The notes under the pieces: model-generated | What the model saw: only the letters and a program-made list of their open reading frames with translations | Told to the model about the DNA's origin: nothing | Databases searched by the model: none | Shown: piece after piece, positions 1 through 13,434 of the stretch | Position numbering within the stretch: the stretch's first letter is position 1 | Layout: the number at the start of each line of letters is the position of its first letter | Program-made: the position numbers and the translations under genes | NCBI GenBank assembly: GCA_014529385.2 | Contig: CM043965.1 | Location: forward strand, 61,466,933-61,530,932 | Direction of reading: 5' to 3' | Length of the DNA: 64,000 bases | DNA from: Adiantum capillus-veneris | Lineage: Eukaryota > Streptophyta > Polypodiopsida > Polypodiales > Pteridaceae

Positions 1-400
1 TGAAATATGCAAAAACGCTGACTTTTGGTTGATCTTTGACACTGTCGGCGAGGACGACGATGCGCTGAAAACGCAGATGCTGAAATCTGCGGACGTCGGA
101 CTGAATCTGAAAACGCTGGCTGACTCGACGGTACAGCGAGGATCAGCTCCGGGTAGGTGAGATCTGCGAGGCTAGGGGCTAAATCTGCAATGGCTGAATG
201 CTGAAAACTGAAAACGCTGATGTACTTGGCTGATCTGGCGTCTTGGAACTCCAAAACGCTAGACTTGATCTGCTGCAGGAAACGCCAGAAACGCTGGGGC
301 TGATCTGCCTACAGAAAACGCCATGAGTTCTTGTTGGCTGAAAACGCTAGGCTCTCTACCGGTCTTGCTGAGAAGGAGCACTGCAAGTTGCTGGAACTTC
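1..400. repeat. AAAACGC-rich degenerate repeat tract
   Basis: The octamer AAAACGCT or a close variant (AAACGC) recurs about nine times in 350 bases, for example near 12, 70, 109, 206, 252, 279, 291, 313 and 338. It is often preceded by CTG and followed by TGATCTG. Spacing is irregular, so this is a motif-rich tract, not a clean tandem array. No open frame of note crosses it. It lies in what appears to be the internal 3' part of a gypsy-type element; its role is unknown. Confidence 0.45.
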
Positions 401-950
401 TTCTGCTTCTTCTGCCAGAAAGTGCTAGCGCTAGGTTTCTTTTATAGAGACTTAGCAAATTGCCTACTCAGTTTTCCAACAACGTCACTTGTTAATAAAT
501 AAGTGAAAATGAGTAAATTGGGAAAATGGGTTCTATGCACTGTAAAATGCTCATAATGGGTATTGAATGTCATGCTGATGATCATATTGTGTGCAACCAG
601 AGGATATGCAACTACTCTAAGTGCCTAGAGATGCACTGCCTGCGCACAGGCTCACAAAGGTGCCAGAACACTTCCTAAGCTGACCTGAACCTAGACCTGA
701 AGTAGCTTGTCCACATGCACATAGGGCTAGATGTGCATGTGACATGTGCCAACCACTGAATATTCCTTATTGGATGAGGTTTTTCTGGGAAGCCAACGAC
801 CCAGGATATCAAGAGCTCCAATTTGGAATGAGAAAACTCATTGACCCTCAGAATATCCCTCGAAATGACCCTCGGAAATTTTTAGCTACTTTGAGTTGTT
901 TTGCAGATATACTGTAATCGCCGACAATTACTTTCTTTCAAGAAGGGGGA
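401..950 (+). other. 3' internal end of a gypsy-type element with polypurine tract
   Basis: This stretch is mostly non-coding. It ends in a pyrimidine-then-purine block (CTTTCTTTCAAGAAGGGGGA, 931-950) directly followed by TGTCACAAAC. That arrangement is the usual plus-strand primer (polypurine tract) and 3' LTR start of plant Ty3/gypsy elements. The coding part would lie left of the window. The assignment rests on the polypurine tract only. Confidence 0.5.
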
Positions 951-1850
951 TGTCACAAACTGCTGACGTGTCAAGCGACTGAAGAATGGAGCCAACCTGC
1001 ACGTCCCGGTCAAGGGGCCTAAACCCTAAGAAGCAGCAGTAGAAGAAGAAGAAGCAGAAGAAGTTCCCACCAACTTATGGGACCCCGTCCGATGAATAAA
1101 GCAGGACCAGCGCAAGTGCGCGCACACACACACACACACGCGGGCTCTTTTGCATACCAACTGATGACATGGAAGAGTAGTACGGATTTCCACAATTTGC
1201 GCTAGCCTGCTGACGTGGCAGATTTCCGTGAATTGTGCTAACAACTGCCACGTGGCAGCATGTACGTATTTCCGCGTTTTGCGGGCTGGCAGCTTTTGGA
1301 CAACATATGCTTTTAGAACTTTAAGTTTTCATGTAATTGCTTTTGAATGGCCAAGGGCCTTTAAATATGAACTGTGGCTCTCACTCTGGCATTCTACCGC
1401 AGGCAGGTGCAGAGCAAGAGCCACAAGGTGTACCTTGTTCAAGCAATATAAAGAAATACCAAAACGCAAAGAGAGAGAGAGAGAGAGACGGCTTCTTGAG
1501 GATGAGGGAAAATTAGACGTAGAGAGAGATGGTGATGGTAGTGAAGGGGGCTTCTTGGGCTAATAGTAGAGAAAAATTCAGCAACTAGGAGATGTGAAAT
1601 GAGAGATAAAAGGCTTTATTTATAAGGAAGTTGCCTCAAGAAAAAAAGAGAAAAGTTGAAGAGGATTGTGATAAGTGTTTAGTAAGAGATAAAGTTGGTG
1701 TGACAAGTGTCCACACACTTGTCTCTTCCTTTGAAAGCTTTTTGACAAGTGCCATCTTCTGGAAAGTTTGTGACAAGTGTTTTGTCACTTGTCCTCCTTT
1801 CGGAACCTTCCTTTTAGAAATCTCCCTTCTAGAACCTCCTAGAATCTTCT
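951..1850 (+). mobile_element. Probable 3' LTR of a gypsy-type element (start sharp, end uncertain)
   Basis: The LTR would start with TGTCACAAAC immediately after the polypurine tract. A TATA-like TTTAAATA lies at 1360-1367 and a poly(A)-like AATATAAAG near 1444. There is a (CA)n tract near 1121-1140 and (GA)n near 1471-1488. The partner LTR is outside the window, so the right end cannot be fixed; 1850 is a rough limit. Short frames here (for example 1228-1563) are compositionally ordinary and I do not regard them as genes. Confidence 0.4.
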
Positions 1851-1860
1851 AGAAGCTTCC

Positions 1861-2846
1861 ATCTTGCAATTGCTAAAAACACACGTCAATATGGGTATCA
1901 TATGAAAGCTCTTTTCGAGCACAATACAGTGCATAATGAGCAATCTTCATGATCATGCCATCTTATTGATTGTAACTGTCTTTTCTGGCGGATCTAGCCC
2001 ACACTCCAAGGCATCAACCCTTTCTATGTGCAAGTATAATCCTGATATGCACGAGTTACAAGTCACAAGTCACAAGCGCCCTGTTGGGTTATCTAGGTGA
2101 GGGTGTGCACTATCTATGTTCTAACCCACTACATGGGTCCACCATAATATGGGACTACTCATCAGTGATCATACTGTTCTAGCTATCTTATTTTACAAAA
2201 GAAAAAAATTTAAGACTGATAGAAAAAGGATACAAGTTCTTTTCTTTTGGGATGTGAAAAATTCAGCTTTGCAAACTCCACAAAGCTTTTCGCTTTTAAT
2301 CACGCTTGCAAAATAGATATGGCTGAATTTGACACTCTTTAACATTCAGCAATAACTTAATAGAGGCGAGGAGAGAAATAAAGTGAGAGAGAGAGAGAGA
2401 GAGAGAGAAGAAGAAGAAGAGAGTTTTAACGTCGTAGGAAACTATCCCTAGAGAGAGAGAGAGAGATTGAAACAACACACCAATGACGCACAACGGTTGA
2501 GCCCCTTCACAAGCATATGACTTATTCCTCCACAAAATTACAAAGTATATGAGCTGAATTTTAGCATGGAGTCACCAACAAACGAGTAGCAAACAAGCTT
2601 CTTGGTTTCCCCTCCTTTTCACATGCTCTCATGAGCACACATAAGAGTTAGAGAAACTCACCTGTCTATGCGCTACCCCAATGGCCTACCAATGGGTCAC
2701 ACAATCGGTTATCTTCTCTTGCGCGTTGAATGCACGAGAGTGAAGTCCTTTCGTGAAGAAAAATTCAACAATGTTTTCGTTCCCCTTCACGCGATATCTT
2801 GAGCAGTACCTTCTTCCCTATGATGCCCTCCTTTCTAATATGAGCT

Positions 2847-2850
<4 letters not shown>
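1861..2850. other. No gene recognised; several (GA)n tracts
   Basis: Apart from short (GA)n/(AAG)n tracts at about 2385-2415 and 2450-2466 I see no motif, element end or plausible gene. It could be further LTR or leader sequence of the element to the left. Confidence 0.4.

Positions 2851-2904
<54 letters not shown>
2851..2904. repeat. (AG)27 microsatellite
   Basis: An uninterrupted AG dinucleotide run of 54 bases. It produces a low-complexity Arg/Glu frame that is not a gene. Confidence 0.95.
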
Positions 2905-2906
<2 letters not shown>

Positions 2907-3781
2907 TGCATGTAGAGCCCACCATGGAAGATGAATGGCAAGAGCGAGTTGTAACTCGAATTTCTGAGCAGAATTAGAAGGTGTCACTTAAGACAAAGTC
3001 GTTGAGCTCTACTGGCGAGCACGTTCGGTGCCACACCATTAAAAAACAATCCAGGAGGTTTGTGAACATTTTGATTCCAATTCCGGGATCCATTTTTTCA
3101 AATTCTGTATGGAAAGCTCAATGTTTTTATGTATGAATGCTTCAATATTCAAGCATTTCCAAAAACAACACTTGATGAATGCCATCAAAACACATTCTTA
3201 TTGTGTGCCTCTAAGGTGAATCCATCCGTTCTAGACACTTCGTATACTACCATTTTCTCTCTTCTGAAGGTAAATGAAATATAACTCATCATGCTTTGCA
3301 AGCATGTGACATATCCCATTCGTACTTCCCTATTATAAGGTGAAGCATTTCACATGACCATTTCATACTTCCCTACTTACGAATGGAGGCATGTCCAATT
3401 AATCATGGTTCCATAAAACACAAGAACATGTGATAAAGTACTCCTAATTTTTTTAATACATGGTTTCCCATATACAAAGGCTGATGACTGGTGTCAGCTC
3501 TCTTTCTCTCCCTCTCCATCTTTCGGTCTGCCTTGATACACTGAAATTTATACAATATTATGATACTGTTATGCACTCATATTTTAGACATCATTTAAGC
3601 CCACAGATTTTGCCTTGAATGGCCTATGGTGACAAAAAATTTTAGATACACCGTGTTTAGTTGTGTATTGATATTTTAATAGCCACCCCTTCTCCTTTCT
3701 CTAGTGACTATGCTCCCGCTTTCATCTCTCTGTTTATAACTCCCCACACTAACTTTTCAAGATCCTTTCATAGAACACAGA
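2905..3781. other. Intergenic, nothing recognised
   Basis: No coding potential, element ends or tandem repeats were seen between the (AG)n tract and the copia-1 insertion. It ends at the 5-bp target copy CACTC (3782-3786). Confidence 0.4.
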
Positions 3782-3786
3782 CACTC

Positions 3787-3978
3787 TGTTGGGGTATAAA
3801 GCCCAATGTGGTCGCCCACGTAAGTGGGCGGGCCGCCAGGTATGTACACATATTCTTTTGTAAAAACCTAATAAGAACTCACTATGCTCTACACATTACA
3901 GTAGAGCGAGTTCACCATATCGTCGTGCTCTTCTTCTCGCACTCTCTCTTGCGTCGCACTTCCACTCGTACTCCTTCA
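3787..3978 (+). repeat. copia-1 5' LTR
   Basis: 192 bp, TGTTGGGG to CTTCA. It contains a GC-rich inverted pair (CGCCCACGTAAGTGGGCG) close to its start and would hold the promoter. It is followed after two bases by the tRNA primer site. Confidence 0.93.
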
Positions 3979-5077
3979 ACTGGTATCAGAGTTCAGATCA
4001 AGGCTCAGGGCAGCACTGCAGGAGGCTAGAGTCACCAGCTCAGATTGGAGTGAAATTCGACAGGCGAAGACACGGCCCCAAATCCTGTGGGACAGCCCGA
4101 AGGGCTAGGTGTTCTTAGAATTTCATTCTGAGGTTATCTCGGCCACCGTTCGGCTTCGACAAAGGTCTACGCAGGCCATTTTCGACTACGTGGTCTCGGC
4201 GGGTGCAGATCCGACTCTGCAAATTTGGGGTTTTTCGGCCTACGAATGCAGGTGCTGAGGATATCGACACTCCCAGAGTGTTGATTTGTGGCGGTCTACA
4301 CATCGAAGGACGGCTCACAGTTCTTAGAGGCGTGTCACATACGACACGGGCGCATCTACGCACAGACTGTAGGCGACATCCACTAGTTCATCAGGTAGCT
4401 TGTGTTTGCTGCTTGATATTCCAGATTTCATCCTGACATTGCAGGTACTTCCACATGGGATGTATTGTCAGAGATGATGTATGTTTGTTGAGGGTTTGCT
4501 GGCTGTGAGTCACGCAGCAAACAACCGCCGCAGCGGTTACAGCATACAGTGGGAAATTTGTGGATGTATGACTTTGTGGGAAGTCTATGAACTGTCAGAT
4601 TTACTGCAGCCTTTGTTGAGGGTCGAGTGAGGTTTTATTGAGCTGGGGGATTCTCGAATGTTGAGATCCTTTCGGTGATACAAGTCTTGGAGCGATCCCT
4701 CGAGCACCCTTAGATAGGCAGCTAGGATGTATTGACTGTGAGTTAGACAGTTGGGATTGCATCTTTGCTTTACTGCCGTTGAGGCATTGTCACAATCTAT
4801 GCTTATAGGACAGTGACAGGACAGTGAGAGATAGTACAGGTGCAGGACAGGTTTACCCGCAGCTTACAGTGTCAGAGAGACAGTGTTTTTTGAGCTGTTT
4901 TTTGGTCTGTTTTTGAATACATCAGAGCCATTTTACAAAGGAGACTCTGCCGAAATTCATGCACAATCTGAAGCTTTCTTGGTTCATTTGACAGGTTGAT
5001 ATTGGTTCAGAGGTCAGTTTACAGGGGAAACTCTGCCCAATTTTTCCCAGGAAAGTAAACCACTGTGAAGCGTAGCT
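3979..5077 (+). other. copia-1 untranslated leader with tRNA-Met primer site
   Basis: About 1.1 kb lies between the LTR and the gag start. It begins with TGGTATCAGAG (3981-3991), complementary to the 3' end of initiator tRNA-Met, which primes minus-strand synthesis. No long frame is conserved here. The leader is long for a copia element, whose leaders are commonly well under 500 bp. Confidence 0.8.
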
Positions 5078-8000
5078 ATGGCTGGATCACAGGACACTGC
5101 TCTTTACAATATCAAGAAGCTGGATGGAACCAATTTCCCATTGTGGAAGAAGCAGATTTGGCACGTGTTGGTACAAAAGAAGCAGATAAAACCTATAAAG
5201 CTCAAGGGGATAAAACCAGAAGATATGGACGAAGATGAATGGAGCGAAATGGATAAATTGGCACTTTCTACCATTATGCTGACTTTGGCAGAAAGCGTTT
5301 ACTTCAATGTAGCAGACGAGATGTCGGCTTATCAAGAATGGTTAAAGCTGAGTGATCTTTATGAGAAGCAGAGTGCAGCTTCACAGGTATACTGGCTTAA
5401 GAAGCTTGTTGACTTGAAGATGAAAGAAGGGACACCTATGTCCAATCATCTGAATGAATTCAACACAATCTATAGTCAGTTGTCAGCTCAAGGTGTCAAG
5501 TTTGATGAACCTGTTAGAGCTATGTTCCTGTTGATCACATTGCCGGAAAGTTGGGACACTTCTCGCACAGCTTTGAGTAATTCTGCACCTCCAGATGGTT
5601 TGAACATAGCAGGTGTAGAAGGAAGTCTGCTTACTGAAGAAACCAATAGAAAGACAATGAACAAAGGCAAAGGAACTGCCTTAGTTGTCAGGGGAAGGAC
5701 CAAAGAAAAGTACAAAGGTGGAAAGAGGAATCGGTCTCGTAGCAAGTCCCACAGTGCTAAAGGCAAGAGTGACATAGAATGCTACCATTGTGGCAAGAAG
5801 GGTCACATGAAAAGAGACTGCAGAGAATAGAAAGTAGAAAAAGGCAAAGAGAAAGCTGAAGACCATGGTGAGAAGAACAAGTCCTCAGTGAAAATTCAAG
5901 AAATAAATGTGACAAACACTGTTGCAGAGGATGACAGCCTAGTGTCAGGAGACATCTACTTCTTGAAGAATACAATGGACTCAACTCTTCTTACAGCATC
6001 TGATGGAAATGCACTGAGTGACTGGATTATAGACTCAGGGGCATCACTTCATGTGTCTCCAAACAAGGAGTGGTTTACCTCTTATGTGACCACTAAAGAT
6101 CATGTTCGGCTAGGCAATGGGCAGACATGTGAGATCTTAGGTGTTGGAGATGTTCAATTGAAGTTTCAGAATGGCTCTTCTTTCACGCTGAAGAATGTGA
6201 GACATGTTCCCGCAATTACAAAGAGCTTGATGAGCACAGGTTTACTTGATGATGCTGGCTACGTCACCACTTTTGGACACAACATGTGGAAGATATCCAA
6301 GGGTTCTATGACAGTAGCACATGGAGTAAAGTCTGGAGGACTTTACATGATTTATGTATCAAATGTCCATAAAAATGTAATCAATGTAACCGAGCAGCCG
6401 AACGTTTCTTTGTGGCATAGCCGGTTAGGACATATGTCCAAGAAGGGAATGGAAATCTTGTCTCGTTCTGGTTATTTGCCTAGCTTTTCATTTAATGATT
6501 TTGAATTCTGTGAACATTGTCTGTATGATAAGCAAACACAGCAGCCACATAAGCATAGAAGCAGTAGAAGAGATACACAGTTGGCACTTGTTCATAGTGA
6601 TTTGTGTGGACCTATGCCTAACCTATCTCTAGGGGGAGCTTCTTACTTTATGACATTTATAGATGATACTCCAGGAAAGTATGGGTTTACTTTCTCAAGC
6701 ACAAGGATGAAGCGTTTAGTGTTTTCAAAACGTTTGTGACACTTGTGGAGAATCAAAGTGGCAAGAAGCTTAAATGCTTACGCACTGACAATGGTGGAGA
6801 GTATGTTTCAAAGGCCTTTCAGGACTTTTGTGAGTCAAAAGGTGCTCCTTACAATCCTCCTCAAAATGGTGTTGCTGAGAGGATGAATAGGACCATATAA
6901 GAGAAGATCAGAAGTATGTTGTCTAAAGCACAGCTGCCAAATGGGTTTTGGGCTGAAGCTATATCAACAGCTGTTCATCTTGTAAATAGATCTCCTAGCA
7001 AGGTTTTGCAGAAGGATTCAGTGCCAGAGATGGTATGGTCAGGCAAAATGCCCTCATACAAGCATCTCAGAGTCTTTGGCTGTGAGGCATATACTCACGT
7101 TCCAAAGGAATTTAGGAACAAACTTGAGCCAAAGAGTAGAAAGTGCATCTTTCTAGGCTATGGTAATTCTGGTGAGATGGGGTACAGACTTTGGGATCCC
7201 GAATCCAGAAAGGTTGTCCGCAGCAATGATGTTCACTTTAATGAATCCAAATATCATTCTAAACCAGAGAGGGTTGACGAGATTAGAAGAGTTGTCTTCC
7301 AAGAAGATGGACCTGCACGTGCAAGACTGCACGTGCAAGACATAATGTCAGGGCTCAAGAGGAGCAAGGACAGGATAAAGTGGAACCACAGGTTGTGGCT
7401 GAGCCTGAGCCACCTATTGTGCGTAGATCTGGACGTGTCACGCGACCTCCTGATAGGTTTGTTCCATCTATGAATTATGTCATGTTGACTGATTGCAATG
7501 AGCCTTCATGTTACAAGGAAGCAGTGCAAATGAAGGACTCCGGGAATTGGCAATTGGCCATGCAGTCAGAGATGACATCTCTGCATAAAAACTAGACATG
7601 GAAGCTAGTTAAATTACCACAGGGCAAAAAGGCTCTACCTTGTAAATGGGTTTACAGGTATAAGATCACCACTCATGATAGTCAGCCAAAGTACAAAGCA
7701 AGGCTTGTTGCCAAGGGCTTTAAGCAAGAACAAGGCATTGACTTTGATGAAGTCTTCTCTCCGGTGGTCAAGATGACTACATTGAGATGCTTTCTTGCAT
7801 TGATTGCCATATTAGATTTGGTGTTGCACCAAATGGATGTCAAGACAGCGTTCTTGCATGGTGATTTAGATGTGGAAATTTACATTCAACAGCCAAAAGG
7901 GTTTGTTGAGAAAGGCAAGGAAGATTGGGTATGCCAATTGTTAAAGAGTCTTTATGGCTTAAAACAATCACCGAGGGCATGGTACCATAAATTCCACAAG

Positions 8001-9053
8001 TTTATGCTTTCTCAAGGCTACAAACGTAGTGAATTCGATCATTGTCTATATACAAAGAAGGCTAAGGATAGTAGTTGGTTGATCCTTATTTTGTATGTGG
8101 ATGACATGTTGATTGCTGGCAAGCACTTAAAAGAAATTTCAGCTTTGAAGTCAAAGATGGCAAAATCGCTTGACATGAAAGACATGGGTGAGGCAAGTCA
8201 TATACTTGGTATGCGCATTGAGAGAGACAGATCAAAGAAGTTGATTTGGTTATCTCAAACAGAGTATATTGACAAGGTTTTGCAACGTTTCAATATGGAG
8301 AAGGGAAAGGCATTGAGTGTTCCATTGCCACCATATGTGAAACTTAGCAAACAAGATTGTCTTGTGTCTGAGGAAGAAAAGGCTGAAATGAATAAGATTC
8401 CATATGCGTCTGCAGTGGGTAGTTTGATGTATGCAATGATTGCTACTCGCCCAGACATTGCATTTGCAGTGGGAGTAGTAAGTCAATACATGTCAAACCC
8501 AGGCAAGAAACATTGGGAGGCAATGAAAGGAATATTGAGATACCTGAAAGCTACAAAGAGTATGCGTATATGCTATGGGAGTCAGGAGCTAAGTGTAAAG
8601 GGTTTTACAGACTCAGATTATGCAGGTGACTTAGACAACCGAAGGTCTACGTCAGGGTATGTCTTTACATTGGCTGGTGGAGCAGTATCATGGCGTTCTA
8701 GATTACAAGATTGTGTTACTCAGTCTACTACAGAGGCTGAATATGTTGCAGCATCAGAGGCATGCAAAGAATCAATTTGGCTTAATCGACTAGTAACAGA
8801 TTTGGGAATCAAAGAAGAGATGCCAGTGTTATATTGTGATAGTCAAAGTGCTATACAATTGGCTCGCAATCCAGTTTATCACTCAAAGACAAAGCATGTG
8901 GATGTGAAGTATTATTTCATCAGGGAAATGCTCGAGGATAAGCAACTTCAACTTGTCAAAGTTCACACCACAGAAAATCCTGCTGATCTACTTACAAAAG
9001 GACTTCCCTCAGAGAGGTTTGCGCATTTTCACAAGCAGTTAGGTGTAGGATAG
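5078..9053 (+). pseudogene. copia-1 Gag-Pol polyprotein, broken by stops and frameshifts
   Basis: Gag starts MAGSQDTALYN at 5078, has the UBN2-type fold region and ends in the zinc knuckle CYHCGKKGHMKRDC (5783-5824). A TAG at 5828 interrupts the frame. The same frame then resumes with the protease motif WIIDSGASLH, the integrase zinc-binding H/C residues (HSRLGH, CEHC) and LVHSDLCGP. A frameshift near 6665 moves the integrase core into another frame (TDNGGEYV). About six codons appear lost before APYNPPQNG, and TAA lies at 6898. A second frameshift near 7340 and TAG at 7593 precede an intact RT/RNase H block at 7764-9053 with YVDD (8094-8105), TDSDYAG and the C-terminal ADLLTKGL. The start was chosen as the first Met after the leader. 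RT and RNase H are well preserved, so the breaks are young. Confidence 0.93.
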
Positions 9054-9142
9054 TACATCACTTCTCTACATCTCTTGTATATTAGCTTGTATAGTAGCTT
9101 CTCTCACACTTAAAGTACCACATTGGACTTTAAGTGGGAGGT

Positions 9143-9334
9143 TGTTGGGGTATAAAGCCCAATGTGGTCGCCCAGGTAAGTGGGCGGGCCGCCAGGTATG
9201 TACACATATTCTTTTGTAAAAACCTAATAAGAACTCACTATGCTCTACACATTACAGTAGAGCGAGTTCACCATATCGTCGTGCTCTTCTTCTCGCACTC
9301 TCTCTCGCGTCACACTTCCGCTCGTACTCCTTCA
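9143..9334 (+). repeat. copia-1 3' LTR
   Basis: 192 bp, preceded by a purine-rich tract AAGTGGGAGG, with the same termini as the 5' LTR and about four substitutions. It is followed by target copy CACTC. Confidence 0.93.
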
Positions 9335-9339
9335 CACTC

Positions 9340-10721
<1,382 letters not shown>

Positions 10722-10765
<44 letters not shown>
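10722..10765. repeat. (GA)n microsatellite at a retroelement truncation point
   Basis: A GA run of about 44 bases. The truncated copia-2 coding sequence starts directly at its right edge. Confidence 0.95.
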
Positions 10766-10767
<2 letters not shown>

Positions 10768-12372
10768 GATTGCAACTTGTGCATAGTGATGTTTGTGGGC
10801 CTATGCAAACTCCGTCCTTGGGCATTTACATATACTTTGTGACCTTCATCGATTATTACTCCAGGCATGCATGGGTGTATCCGCTTAAAGCTAAGTCCGA
10901 ATTGCTCATGTGCCTCAAGCAATTTCTGGCTATGGATGAAAATTTCTATAAATGTTTCATGGGCACCCTCTGTTCAAATTGGGGGGGGAGTATATGTCTC
11001 ATGAGTGTAATGTATTTTTGGCTAATCATGGGATAAAACACCAATGTATAATGCCATATACACCTCAGCAAAATGGTGTTGCTGAAACAAAAGCAAGTCG
11101 CTTATGGAGATGGCTTGTTGTCAAAACGAATGTGGCAAAGCTATCTCCAAGCATTCGTTTTGAAGAAGCCATCTATTGATCACATGCACGTTTTTGGTTG
11201 TCTAGCTTATGCTTTGGTGCCACAAACGTAGCGCAAAAAATTGGATGATAAGGTTGTTAAATGCATATTTGTTGCTTATAGTACTGAAAGCAGGTCACAG
11301 GTTACACCATCCGCAAACAAAATGCATCTTGGTTTCACGAGATGTTGTGTTTGTGGAAGATTCTGCTCAGCCTTTGTTGTCATGTACTAGAGACAGTAAT
11401 GTAAGCTCACAGAACATTTATGACAGTTTGCTACCTCTTTTTGATAGTGGAAACTTGAATGAAAATCCCAATGAGGCAAATGTACAGTCTATGGGGGTTT
11501 TTGAAAGTGCTATGAATCATCCTATTACTCATGCAGATGTACATGATGTACTTGATTTGAAAAGAGCTAAGAATGAGTAGGCTAGAGGTATGCCTAAATG
11601 GCTGGTGCATACTTTGCGTGACAAAATAAATTGGATGCACCTATGTCTAGGTGTACTCTTTCATGTTCTTGGCATGTATCTTATGCATTAGATTGTTATG
11701 ATTTGGCTATTTCTAGTTTATGTGATGAGAAGGAACCTCTTTCTTTTGATGAAGCATAGAATTTAGAAAATTGGATCGCTACCGTGCAATCAGAATATGA
11801 TGCACTTATAGAAAATGACACCTGGACTTATGTGATTTTCCTCATGGAAAAAAGGCCATTAATGTGAAGTGGATTTACAATTGAAACGTATGGTGAGATT
11901 GATTGCTACGAGGCTCAACTTGTTGCAAAAGGTTATGCGAGGTAGAAGGCATAGATTATGAAGAGACTTTTGCTCCCACTTGTCATATGACTATTGTTCG
12001 ATTTCTATGTGCATTGGCAGCTCATTTTGGATGGGATGTATATCAATCAAACACATTGTTACTGCTTTCTTGAATGGTGATATATTTGAGGAAGTATATG
12101 TAACACAGCCTCACGGTTTTGTCATAAAGGACAAGAAGACAAAGTGTGCAAATGTTTTAAAAAAATTGTATGGGTTGAAGCAGTCTCCTTGTGCTTGGTA
12201 TGAGAAAATTGCGACTCATTTGGTTAAACGAGGCTTTCGTAACAATCCAATTGAAAGCACTTTGTATGTCAAGCGTGAGGATGATGTATTTCTTGTCGTT
12301 GTTCTATATGTGGATGATTTGTTGATTACTGGCTTGAATGAGACAATTACTATATTTAAAGCTAATTTGAAT

Positions 12373-12560
12373 GCTACTTTCAAGATGAAAGACTTGGGGT
12401 TGTTGGATCATTACTTGGGTATACAGTTTAAGCACTCTGATGGTGGTATTGTCTTGTCTCAAACAAGCTACTTTCAAGATGAAAGACTTGGGGCTATTGG
12501 ATCATTACTTGGGGATACAATTTAAGCAGTGTGATGGTGGTACTGCCTTGTCTCAAACAA
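12373..12560 (+). repeat. 94-bp tandem duplication inside copia-2 RT
   Basis: Two adjacent 94-bp copies start at GCTACTTTCAAGATG (12373 and 12467) and cover the MKDLGLLDHYLGIQFK segment. The period is not a multiple of three, so it shifts the frame. The copies differ at several positions, so the duplication is not very recent. Confidence 0.85.
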
Positions 12561-13267
12561 GCTACATAGAGACATCACTATGTAAGCTGGACTTGAGGAT
12601 TGCAAACCAATTGCTACTCCCTTAGAAATAGGTTTGAAATTGAGTCTTCATGATGTTTGTGATCGTGCTGATGTCACTCTTTATCAGATTTCTATCGGAT
12701 TCCTTATTTATGTATGTAATACGAGGCCCAATATTCAGTTTGTAGTCTCATAGGTAAGCAGATTTATGCATAGCCCATGGTCTAAGCATTGGCATGCTGT
12801 CAAGAGAAGTTCTTTCTACTTGAGTGGCACTTTACATATTGGCTTGTTTTATCCCAAGGGGGGATCATTGCCTCCAGATTTACATGCCTTTTCATGCTCA
12901 GATTGGGTTGGTTGTTATGACACACGAGTGTCCACAAAGTGGTTTTTGTTTCATGCTCGAGACTTCATGCATATCATGGTTGAGCAAGAAGCAACCTACT
13001 GTGGACATTTCCAGTTGTGAGGTTGAGTACATGGCATTCTTCACAACTACGATTGAGTGTCTATGGCTCACACACCTTATGGTTGACTTGGGTGTTGGAC
13101 AGGACACTGCCAACATCATCTACATTGAAAATCATAGCGCATTGGTAGATGCGAGGAACCGAAATTTCATGCTCGCACATAGCACATTGAGGTGCATTAT
13201 CAGTATGTCAGAGAAAGACTCTCAGCGAGAGAGATCAGCTTGGCTTATGCATCAACACAGGACAACC

Positions 13268-13314
13268 TTGCAGATATGTTCACAAAGGCATTGCCTTTGT
13301 GAACATATCTGCAA
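13268..13314. repeat. Near-perfect palindrome in the RNase H end of copia-2
   Basis: Two 23-base arms, left arm TTGCAGATATGTTCACAAAG plus GCA, are exact reverse complements separated by one base (13291). Pairing extends outward with a one-base bulge (AACCTTGCAG against CTGCAAAGGTT). Related copies have only the left arm followed by ordinary coding sequence, so the right arm arose as a fold-back copy. Confidence 0.9.
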
Positions 13315-13434
13315 AGGTTTTTGCAAAGCTATGGGCTTGCTTCTTTTTGTGGATTGATCATGCACTCAGGACACAACACTTCCCTATACACTACGTGCCA
13401 GCTCTTGTTCACTGCATCACTCCCATGGGGAATT

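Larger units (their letters stand above)
3787..9334 (+). mobile_element. Ty1/copia retrotransposon copia-1, complete but inactivated
   Basis: A 5.55-kb element bounded by two 192-bp LTRs (3787-3978 and 9143-9334) that begin TGTTGGGG and end TTCA. By eye the LTRs differ at about four positions, so the insertion is fairly recent. It is flanked by the 5-bp target duplication CACTC (3782-3786 and 9335-9339). A primer site TGGTATCAGAG (3981-3991) pairs with initiator tRNA-Met, and a purine tract (9132-9142) precedes the right LTR. The order gag, protease, integrase, reverse transcriptase, RNase H is that of Ty1/copia. Several stops and frameshifts mean this copy cannot make its polyprotein. Confidence 0.95.
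10766..13357 (+). pseudogene. copia-2 integrase-RT-RNase H remnant
   Basis: Recognisable blocks in shifting frames are: LQLVHSDVCGPMQTPS (integrase start, 10766), YTPQQNGVAE near 11060, DVVFVEDSAQPLLSCTRDSN near 11345, the RT block HIVTAFLNGDIFEEVYVTQP near 12055, YGLKQSPCAWYE near 12170, YVDDLLITG with the catalytic YVDD at 12307-12318, and RNase H-like sequence near 12900-13200. The RT contains a 94-bp tandem duplication (12373-12466 and 12467-12560) that destroys the frame, and the RNase H end carries a 23-bp-arm palindrome. It cannot be functional. Confidence 0.9.

Noticed and set aside
2753-2977. 74-codon frame with Arg/Glu run
   Set aside because: Half of it is the (AG)27 microsatellite; no homologous motif.
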